This document shows, piece after piece, positions 53,334-62,236 of a stretch of DNA of 64,000 bases. The stretch's first letter is position 1. Every line of letters begins with the position of its first letter. The translations under genes were made by a program, and so were the position numbers. The DNA comes from Aspidiotus rigidus (Eukaryota > Arthropoda > Insecta > Hemiptera > Diaspididae), in NCBI GenBank assembly GCA_035079385.1, contig JAVHKY010000052.1:10230001-10294000 (forward strand), written 5' to 3'. Under the pieces are notes generated by a model, which was not told the DNA's origin, did not search any database, and was given only the letters and a program-made list of their open reading frames with translations.

Positions 53334-53580
53334 CTGTACACTTCCAATTATCCGACGTCCGATTATTTGACCAGCCGTATCATTCGACCCCAAAAATTTG
53401 CTCCTGATTATCCGACCTCTCGATTAACCGAACTTTTTCCGTATTATCCGAACCGTAATTTTTCCAACCTCCGTATCATCTGAACTCTCTCCGCGTTATC
53501 CGAACCGGATTTTTGTCCGAACTTTTCATTATCCGAACCACCCATAACCCCAGTTAGGTCGGATAATCGGAAGTGTACTG
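53334..53580. repeat. pogo/Tigger-like MITE, ~247 bp
   Basis: Left CTGTACACTTCCAATTATCC and right, inverted, CAGTACACTTCCGATTATCC, flanked by TA dinucleotides (53332-53333, 53581-53582). ATTATCCGAAC-like words recur about eight times through the body. CAGT.. termini and a TA target fit the pogo/Tigger group of Tc1/mariner. Confidence 0.7.
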
Positions 53581-53582
53581 TA

Positions 53583-54013
53583 GGTATTGATTTTCTATGA
53601 AAATCATAATGTTGCGGCTGACAGTATATGAAGATGAACGTTAAAGTTCACTCTACAGATATTGAAAAAGGTTTCCCCCAAACGGTAATCATTATGGCAT
53701 AAGATGAGTGATCCGTTCTTTGAAATGATATGTTTTTTGAAGATTTTGTACATCACGGGTTATCTACAGTGAGTGTTTCGTTGTAGTCCCTTTCAGAATC
53801 TGTTTCCAGCTGTAGATTGCTACTTTACCTGTCGTTATGAATTATTGTTATTTTTTGAAGTTTTCCTCCTATCATTTATCGCTCGGAGGTAGACATTTCA
53901 ACAGGGAATCTGTTCTATGGGGCGTTTTTCGAGAAATCTGAGGGTTAAACTAAAAAAAATTCTTCAATCTGTTGAATTACAATTTTATTGAATACTCACA
54001 TTGTTGTAAACAG
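53583..54013. other. no gene recognised; ends in a splice-acceptor-like site
   Basis: AT-rich sequence that closes with TTGTTGTAAACAG at 54013. Confidence 0.35.
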
Positions 54014-54207
54014 ATACAGAAAGGAGTATTGTCGGAAATGAAGCTCTGCTGGGTTCGACAAGTAATGAAAAAGAAGACATTGTACCCAATACAGAAGAGA
54101 ATCCCAGTAACAAAGAAAATGACCACAATGGTACGGACTTACTCATTGAAGACAACAACAGCTCCAAAGAGCTGATTTACGTCAAATTACTCGACAACTC
54201 ACTCTAG
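54014..54207 (+). CDS. terminal-exon-like ORF in the TIR transposon
   Basis: Opens right after an acceptor-like TTGTTGTAAACAG (an in-frame TAA sits just before it) and runs 64 codons to TAG at 54205-54207. The sequence is acidic and Asn/Glu-rich (TSNEKEDIVPNTEENPSN.., ending KLLDNSL). A poly(A) signal ATTAATAAAA follows at about 54234. It looks like the last coding exon of a spliced gene on the plus strand of the transposon, possibly its own accessory or transposase gene. No homology recognised. A competing frame (53972-54175) is less protein-like. Confidence 0.35.
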
Positions 54208-54299
54208 ATCAGTACTAAATTTGCTTTTTGTAAATTAATAAAACCATTTTCAGCCAAAATTTGTGTACATTTTTCAGTCTAGCGAAACCAGCAGTACTA

Positions 54300-54645
54300 A
54301 TGAATGTAAAAAACGACTCTCGACGCGCCGACTAAATTTCCGTTCCTATTCGTCGCTGTATACAAATCGATTCGTAACGCGTCTGAAATTTTTTCGCTTT
54401 TGTTCGTAGCGATAAAAAAACGCTCATTAATCGAGTCGCAACGCATCTATTATTTGTCCGCTTCTATTTGTGGCGATAAAAAACGCTCACAAATCGAGTT
54501 GTAACGCGGCTGAAATCTGTCCGCTCTCGTTCGCTACGACCAAGAAACGCTCACAAATCGAGTCTTAACGCGGCTGAAAATTTACACTTGTTCGAAGCGA
54601 TAGGACGTCCGCGTGAATTCGAGTCGTAACGGGCCTGAAACTAGT
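54300..54645. repeat. right subterminal array, ~62-bp units
   Basis: About five units with AATCGAGTCGTAACGCG, CTGAAATTTGTCCGCT and TTCGTAGCGATAAAAAACG, at about 54367, 54429, 54495, 54558 and 54619. Different sequence and period from the left array of the same transposon. Confidence 0.85.
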
Positions 54646-54756
54646 ACGTCTGTGTTGGAAGCGGAAAATATTGGTGTTATTTGGTCGATTTTTTTTCCTC
54701 CTCTGTTCGCGGCGTTTTTTACGAGGCGGAAACGGTCGAAAATTGTCAACAGGGGG

Positions 54757-55572
54757 CCGCTAGCCATCAATGGAAAACAAGTTTTTCTACTCACAATAAT
54801 TGACGAGTACTCCAAATATATGTTCATCAGAGCGTTAAGAACAGTAAATACCTCGGAAATTGTAAAAATGCTAGACGATATCATCACGTCCTATCCACCA
54901 ATTACAGAGTTATTTACCGATAATGCAACTTATTTCACCAGTAAAGAATTAGAAGCATATTGCGAAGACAAGGGAATCAAACTCACTCACGCACTCACGT
55001 ACTCCCCAAGCACGAATGGACAAATTGAGAGATCAAATTCTTGGGTAGGACACGCTGTCAGAGCCTCATTGACTGATCCACAGATCAAGAAAACTATAGG
55101 CCAAAACGCCAAATATGTAGCTAGAGCCTATAATACTGCCGTTCACCCTTCTTTAGGAGTAAGCCCGTTCTATCTAATGTTCGGATGTGGAGATCACTTC
55201 CTCCAGAACAAGTACGGCATTCCCGTAAATAACGACAGTACAGAAGACAAAATTCAGGCTTTACTAGAGATTTGTAGGAAAATTCCAGAAATTTTGAAGA
55301 AAAATTTTGATAAATATTCTTATTATTATAATAAAGGCAGAAAAGAGTGGACGATTCAGGAAGGCGACAAAGTAATGCTTAAGACACCCTCCCCCCAAAA
55401 AATGGACAAAAGATTCACAGGTCCGTTTACAGTCACCAAAGTCTTAGGGCCTTCATCTATCACCATCGACCATCCAGACAGAGGAAGACATACTGTCCAT
55501 ATCACAAGACTCCGTAAATATTACGACAGACAACTAGTAGATTCAAATACTACTAACGATTGCGACAAATAG
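54757..55572 (+). pseudogene. integrase core and C-terminus of the large Gypsy element
   Basis: PLAINGKQVFLLTIIDEYSK (first catalytic D in the ID pair region), ELFTDNATYFTS (second D), SPSTNGQIERSN (catalytic E), then AYNTAVHPSLGVSPFYLMFG, and a C-terminal chromatin-contact-like domain with KRFTGPFTVTKVLGPSS. This stretch is fully open, 270 codons, and would follow the zinc finger at 47.0 kb once the transposon is removed. The open frame actually begins at 54613 inside the transposon's right end and reads through the TIR. Confidence 0.85.
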
Positions 55573-57559
55573 GCAAGCCAAGCAATATAATTTTTAAAAA
55601 AAAAAAAAAAAAAAAAAACTACGTACATATCAGAAATTTTTTTTTTTCAACATACGGAAGGAAACAAAAAAGAAATAATAAGTTGATGAATGATAAAAGA
55701 ATTTAATTGATGATGATAAAATTTGAGAAAAAAATGCTTTATACCAAACTACTGATTCAAATATGGCCAGGCCGTCCTTTACATAATACTTGGGTTTCAC
55801 ATTCTTCCTTTTGTTCTTCCAAAAAAATAAATAAAAAGCGCTTAAAAAATAAATTTTCTCCTGTTACCCTTGTTCCCCCCAAATAACAGAAACAATTTGG
55901 TTTATGTCCAGGACGTCCACCAGGCCACGCGCGCATTTATCAGAAAGTTCGAATTGTTTTGTATAGAAAGCGAAATGATCATATTAATATTAATTTGATA
56001 CGGATAGTTTTCAATTATCAAACGGAGTACTAATTTGCTTGTACGCTCTCAAACTGTCACATCGCTAGTACTTATTTTGTCCAACAGGTCAATCCTAGGG
56101 AACACGTTATTCGCCTTGGGAACATTTTACGCGCTTCTGCGCTGTACAAGCGATATTGTCGAGAAAATATGCCTCGACAGGTACATCACGATTCAAGATT
56201 TAACATACCATGATTTCAATCAGACAAACTGTTAACAAACTGAATACAATCAACATTTTTCGAATAACTCCAAGGCAGCGGATAACCCTGCTCCAAACAA
56301 AATCGAACACGGATTTAAACTACTAACCCAGACGAAAAACCACTGTAGATATTCACAATGTAAAAAAAAAAAAAAAAATTGCGGCATATTAGGCTGAAGT
56401 TTATATGGATCCTTTTTTTGATTAGAGTTCGCTATTTCATTCTTTTTTTTTCTCACATTCGCACCAATAATAATTGTATATATAACCCCAGTTTCCAAAA
56501 TCCTCATTCATACCATCCTACAAGTTCCTAACCCCCCACCCCTCCAATTCCACCAACATGTCATCGTACAAAACACCATATTAATCTTAGCAAGAAGCAG
56601 AGGTATACTTACCATTCCCATCCACCATCGGGACGTCGTGTACATGGAATCCAACCCATGACATGTTCTCCGCGCAGAATCCTTTGAAGAAGGATGTGTG
56701 AGCGATATCCGTTCCATCCATAAGCAATTCCACAACAATAAACTTGGCGTCAACACCATCGACCAAATCGAAGGCGTATCTTGGAACCTGTATCCGAGGG
56801 GGTCTTCAGAGACTCCCCCCCCCCCGCCCGCCATCCATGTTCGTCGGTATTATTTTTTCATGGGTGACACTTCGCACCGCAGAACATCACAGAAAAACAA
56901 TAGTCAACCAGTCCAAGCCAATCATATTTTCGCTCAAAATTTTAGCAGAATCACAAGGCTTACGTTTTTGATAATCGGAATCAACGAAAAATTGCAACCG
57001 GACGCCGAATACAGTAAAATCATTTCATTTCCACATTCCTCCAAATTTATCACCGAAGAGCCGCCAACAAAATCATAGGAGTCAGCAAAATCCAGTGTCA
57101 ATTACACTTTTTATTCTATCATCCTCGCGTCATTTGTATTTCCTTTCTCTTTCTTTCTTTATGTCAAATCAATCGTGCATACACGTTATATTTCATCTTT
57201 TTTTCTCTCAAATGTAAACACATATTAAACTTATGAAGTCTACCTCTCTTAAAATGTATATATTATAATTATATTGATTTCTTGTTCCTATTTACGTATA
57301 CACATCCATCTTGTAATCATAATGCCCATCTTCATAAGCAACACGTTCCTTTTTCTTTTTATCACTTGTTTTCAAAAAAAAACCATACCATATGTAGTTA
57401 TGCTTATCATATTTTATATACTTATTTGATTGTCCACCACACGAGTAATCAATCTTTTTTTTCCTCTTTCTATTTTTTTTTTTGTACCCATTTGTCTGTT
57501 AGCTTTCAATGCTATGTCATAAGTTTGCAGTTTTTTTCTTTTTTTAGGGGGAGGGGTAC
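55573..57559 (+). other. 3' region of the large Gypsy element, no env recognised
   Basis: 2 kb between integrase and 3' LTR with A tracts (55594-55618), C-rich patches and ORFs up to 126 codons (56698-57078) that I cannot assign. No signal peptide, transmembrane pair or glycoprotein pattern, so no envelope gene can be claimed. It ends in AGGGGGAGGGG (about 57546-57556), the polypurine tract next to the 3' LTR. Confidence 0.5.
56613..56787 (-). other. antisense exon-like ORF inside the Gypsy 3' region
   Basis: On the minus strand a frame opens after GGATACAG and ends at AATG|GTAAGT, a strong donor. It encodes VPRYAFDLVDGVDAKFIVV, then MDGTDIAHTSFF and SWVGFHVHDVPMVDGNG, which reads like ordinary globular protein. 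I do not recognise it. Other frames here are open too, so chance is possible. If real, it is a captured host exon. Confidence 0.25.
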
Positions 57560-57934
57560 TGTGACGCCGACGAAAGTCGACGTCACGTATCGTCGTAGTA
57601 TATTATCATAATAAACCATCGTACACACTATACCGTTAATTGTAAATACAATGAAAGATGTAAATCATAGGATTCCGCGAAATGTGCGAACTAGTTCAAT
57701 ATGATGTAAATAGACTAATTTTAGATTATATTTTCGCGAAGTTAACGGTATCATTTCCTTCGACACGCCCAATACGCGGTTACTTTGTAAATCGATTTTA
57801 GACCATAATTCACTTCACCTTTTAATCTCGCAAAATTATAACGTCTCCACGATACTCTGTGTAATTAAAGTTAATATTCGTGTAAATGTGATCTTAGTCG
57901 TTTTTGTGATTCTAAACCCTTCTAGCCCATCACA
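57560..57934 (+). repeat. 3' LTR of the large Gypsy element
   Basis: TGTGACGCCG...CCCATCACA, 375 bp, two differences from the 5' LTR. Confidence 0.9.
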
Positions 57935-58321
57935 CACTCCAAGCAAAACAAACAGATGCACAAGAAAACAAAAATCAAGCGAGACTTTATCATCAAGAAT
58001 GACCAGTTATACCAAAAAACAGAACAAGGACTATATTGAGAAAATTCAAGAATTTAGTAGGTGAAAACCAATTGAAGACATGTCAAAATTAGTATTTTTT
58101 TTTTACAGTTATATTCCTGAGATAAACTTATCGATTTTTCTTGAATGAATGCGATAATTACTATTACTCATTCATTCCTTTCAGTTCGTGCACAGAAGCG
58201 CAATAGACGTGTTTTATGCTTCGGAATTATATCATTTACCGACTACTCACTGCCTGTATGTTTTTATTTGTTTGAGCAACTCCACTGCGATACATATATA
58301 TCAAATTTCATATTATTCGAA

Positions 58322-61300
58322 ATGCCCGGTCAAATATGTGCGATTGGTGCATGTAAAAATAAATGGGAGAAAAATTGTGGGCTATCTTTCTACGTTTTCC
58401 CTAAAAATGCCGATTTACGTCGGGCATGGATTTTTCGGACCGGTCGAAGAGATAATTTTAATACGAGAGTTTTTTATACGGGCTCTGCAAGTTTCATTTG
58501 ACCCAATCCTTGAGATAATTTTAATTCCGACACAAAGTCGTGTGTGTTCCGTGCATTTCAAGGATGAGGATTTTGAGAGGGATCTGAAGGCGGAGTTGTT
58601 GCAGTTGCCTGCTAGACGAATACTGAAATCGGAAGGTAGGTTTAGGTAGACGAAATTATCTCAGGGAATTCTTTTGTTGAATATTCATTTTTTTAAATAT
58701 TTTGTATACATCTAACGTAGCAATACCATCCTTGAAACTCACAAAGAAAGACAATGATATCGAACCACGTGTAACAGAAACTGACCGAGAAAAACGAATG
58801 GAACGACGGGCATTGCGTGATATTGTCAATTCGTTATGTATGACTGAGGAGGATAATCCTATAGATTTTCGTAGGGAGGCTTCTACACAGACAGATATCC
58901 GTGCTCAGGATGCATGTATATTGGAGGGAAGTATACTTTTCTTCAAAGCGAACATACTCGTTTGATGGCAGAATATGCTCGAACGGCCGGCAAAGTTGAT
59001 GGATTGATGAAACAGATCTGTTCTCTACAGAAAGAGGTAACATATGTGTGCTACATTTGCTTCTTTCCTATTGAGAATAGTGACGAGATATGAGCTTTTT
59101 TTTTTGTTTTGTGCTCGATTCATTTTGGTTGAAAGAGAGATTTTGCAAGAAGAAATCAGAAAATATCGATAGGCCAGCACATCATTCATGAAATATCCTA
59201 TGGCTTGGAATCAGCGAGAAGTCGACGAGTGGAGGGGGGAGTACTTGGGATAATTCAAAAAACATGAGGTTGAAATTTAAAAAGGCTCAAAGATATGATC
59301 CTCAGTAGATATTGGGTAACGCAAACGTTGAGTAAAATTTTTAAAACCTCTCCCTTTTTCTTGAAGGAACGAATAGCTCGTAATGTAGTACACTCATCTC
59401 TGTAATATTAATACCGTTTGTAAAAATTTTGTGGTCATAACTGGAACGTAATTTTAGGTTGAAAAATATCAAAAATTGAGCGAAAATCTTCAAAAAGAGG
59501 GAGAAGAGAACACCAATGCGTTAAAAGGAGTGTTCAGTACTGCACAAATGGCATTACTATATAAAAAGAAACGGAAAGTAATCTGGTCGTCTGAGTATAT
59601 ATCGGTAGCCTTCTCTATCAGGTACCTTAGTATTCGAACGTATTGTTTTCTCCGAGAAAAACTACACTATCCACTACCGGGTTTATCGTCGTTGCGAAGA
59701 TGGGCATTGAACTTGGAGCTTAATAGTGGAGTTATTCTCCAAATGTTTCACTTTTTGAAAGCAGCTGGCGAGAAAAGAGAGGCATATGAAAAAGTGTCGG
59801 TGTTGTCATACGATGAGATGAAAATTTCGACTCTGTACGAATATAGCAAGAAATACGATCAGGTCATTGGTCCTCACAAGCAAGTGCAGACTTTGATGGC
59901 GAGAGGGTTATTTGATTCATGGAAACAACCTTTATTTGTAACTTTCGATTGCAGAATGACTAAAAGAATTCTTGAAGATATAATCACTCGATTACACAAT
60001 ATTGAATACGATGTAGTTGCTTGTGTTTCCGATTGTGGAGGAGGCAATATTGGTTTATGGTCTTCCCTCGGAGTGAATACTGAAAATACTTTTTTTCCAC
60101 ATCCTGTATCTAGAGATCCTATTTACATGTTTCCTGATGCTCCCCATCTTCTAAAACTAATCCGAAATTGGCTCTTGGATACTGGCTTAATTGTCTTACC
60201 AGATGGTAAATTTGCGAATCAAACTTCATTACAAAAGCTGATAGGATCGAACACTTCTGAAGTGAGTGCTATCTATAAAATCACATCCGAATATGTGAAT
60301 GTGGTCAAAAGTCGTCGACAGAATGTTCGTTTGGCAGCTGAATTGCTATCCAGAACCACTGCAATTGCTTTGAAACATCATAATCTATGTGTATCGCAAG
60401 ATTTTACAGCTGATTTCATTCTTCAAGTGAGTACTACCTCAAAAATTTTCATACAAACGTCTGATCTGTCTTGAATTGTGTTGTAGGTATTTGGCTTAAG
60501 GTGCGAGAAAGACAGTTCAAAATTGACTTAAGGTGCTGGTGAAAATCTCATGGCGTTCTCAAAGTTCTAGAATTTTTCTAAGTGTCGACTTTGGTTTCTG
60601 ACAATGTTGCAGGTGAACAACTGGTTCGACGTCATGAATTCACGCACCACTTCTGAGAGCATTTCTTACAAGCGACCATACGGTCTCCATGAAGAAGAAC
60701 AAAACAAAATTTTAGATAGCTTCTTATATACTGTCGAAAATATGAGATGTGTAGGGAAAAATTCGATACAAACTTTTCAGAAAGGACTTATTATCTCAAT
60801 TAAGTCGATTAAAGCGCTAAGAGCTCATGTTTTGGAGAAATACAAGATGTGTTACATAATGACGTATAAGCTGAACCAAGACTGCTTAGAAAACTTCTTT
60901 TCTCAGATTTGTGGCTCAGGTGGTCCTCATGAACACCCTTCCCCTTTGAACTTTTTTGGAAGAGTAAAACTGATTATTCTGGGGAAAAATTCAAGCTTTT
61001 TACACGAAAATAAAAACACAAGTGACGTGGAAGAAAGTGAGTACGTGACTGCGAACTTACTGAAGGTTGCTCACATTGATCCGGTCAGTCCGGGAGAAAA
61101 TGTCATGACTGACAATGAAGAAGACCAAATTTGCGCTATCGAAACACCACAATCAGCTGCTCAAGTGTTATCAGCTGACTTGGAAGATGATGGATTGGAA
61201 TATCTGGCTGGGTACATCGCGTTTAGATTTAAAGATAAATATAGTCTAGGTTCACATAGCTATAAAAAGAAATTCAGCTCCACTGTTCCATCATGGGTCC

Positions 61301-61605
61301 AACATCTCTCTTTCGGCGGTCTCCTAATGCCTAATAGCGACTGGTTCGACGAAGTTCAAAAAATGAACTCCTTCTTCAAGAGTTTTCATCCGCAGGATTC
61401 ATTTCAGAGAATCAAAAATATAACTGAGAAGGCTTCGAAAGACTATATTTTATCTACGCACACGGCTTTTTCTCAAGATGTTATTTCTTTTTTCTTTAAA
61501 ATACGTCTTTTCATAAGAATTAGATACTTGAATCTTAGATTACAACTGAAGAAGTTAGATCAACCAAAGAGAACGGCTAAAAAATTAAAAAAGACTACTT
61601 CGTGA
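58322..61605 (+). CDS. THAP/P-element-like transposase gene, multi-exon, N-terminal exons frame-broken
   Basis: THAP zinc finger (C2CH): MPGQICAIGACKNKW, FYVFPKN, RRAWIF, RRDNFN and VCSVHF, ending LKSEG at donor 58635|GTAGGT. Next exon 58721-59036 (acceptor ACGTAG, donor GAG|GTAACA) has AIPSLKLTKK and a coiled-coil-like LMAEYARTAGKVDGLMKQI, joined in phase. Exon 59458-60426 holds SYDEMKIS and VACVSDCGGGNIGLW with the first two catalytic Asp of P-type transposases and FPDAPHLLKLIRNWL. Exon 60613-61605 holds YKLNQDCLENFFSQI and EYLAGYIAFRF. AATAAA follows at about 61703. Two faults: between DNFN and PTQSR the frame shifts across a duplicated 14-mer, and exon 2 needs a one-base shift near 58925. 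The C-terminal 650 residues are unbroken. I found no element termini. Confidence 0.8.
58449..58525. repeat. 14-bp direct repeat bracketing extra sequence in the THAP exon
   Basis: GAGATAATTTTAAT at 58449-58462 and again at 58512-58525, 63 bp apart. The THAP reading NFN|PTQSR.VCS is continuous only if the intervening 63 bases plus one base are skipped. No GT..AG pair gives exactly that length. Confidence 0.7.
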
Positions 61606-61606
61606 G

Positions 61607-62236
61607 CCTTATTTGTTCTCCCGTCATATAACTACCTATATTTATATTTCGATACTTGTCTTACGGCGCATGTTTATTATTTCTCATCTACGTTATTACA
61701 TTTAATAAAAACGAGTCTTCCTATATATTCAATAATTCATACTTGAATACTTGAAATTTATAACATAAATTAAGAAGAATACTTTTGTCTCTTTGTCGCT
61801 GAAAGTGTGGTATAGTGCCATATAAAAACATTACCGTCGCGCCAATGCAAGGAAACGAGTGACGTAATTTGCAGGTAACGAATCACAGCGTAGTAGCGTT
61901 GAATGAGCAGACCTATACGTATTCTAAAGATCTTGGGTTCCAACAGCAGTCAGCACACCAAGAGTATCATTTTATTAGGTTACATTACGTGTCTGTAACC
62001 TAATAAAACGATAACAATGGCTCATACTCATGTGGATTTAATTGGCACCAACAGTAGCTGGAAAAGTTGAAAGGATCAATGCAGTGGTACTTGAAAAATT
62101 GATTGCATCACTAGGTACTAAATGAAAGCAAGTGGGACAAATATTTGGATCAAATTTTTCTAGTTGGAGTTTACTATAACTCAAGATATTGGGATTGTAA
62201 TTTGCGTTAGAAGACACAGAGGTGAATTGTTTAGTT
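61607..62236. other. 3' flank of the transposase gene; no further gene
   Basis: A poly(A) signal near 61703, then AT-rich sequence with the small hairpin at 61970-62008. No terminal inverted repeat matching the upstream flank was seen. Confidence 0.45.
61970..62008. terminator. perfect 15-bp hairpin, 9-base loop
   Basis: TTTTATTAGGTTACA and TGTAACCTAATAAAA are exact inverse complements. The function is unknown; the type given is only the nearest category. It may be a relic of a MITE. Confidence 0.4.

Larger units (their letters stand above)
47113..54756. mobile_element. 7.6-kb DNA transposon with TIRs, unclassified
   Basis: Left end CCCCCTATTGACAATTTTCG and right end, inverted, CCCCCTGTTGACAATTTTCG. 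Bases 47111-47112 and 54757-54758 are both CC. Joining the flanks there brings ..CFRP to LAINGKQV and restores the integrase sequence, so the edges are reliable to a few bases. Subterminal tandem arrays differ at the two ends (127-bp units left, ~62-bp units right). I find no transposase. The interior holds exon-like pieces, a hairpin, a Copia relic and two MITEs. The superfamily could not be assigned from the termini. Confidence 0.75.
41734..57934 (+). mobile_element. large Ty3/Gypsy element, interrupted by a 7.6-kb TIR transposon
   Basis: LTRs of 375 bp at 41734-42108 and 57560-57934; I count two differences (first base C/T, and CGTCC/CGTCG). Target duplication CACTC at 41729-41733 and 57935-57939. 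A primer-binding site and polypurine tract are present. Gag, protease, RT, RNase H and integrase are all recognisable in order but spread over several frames. 47113-54756 is a separate DNA transposon inside the integrase gene. Confidence 0.9.

Noticed and set aside
56698..57078. 126-codon ORF as a Gypsy envelope gene
   Set aside because: No signal peptide, transmembrane segment or fusion-peptide pattern; position alone is not enough.
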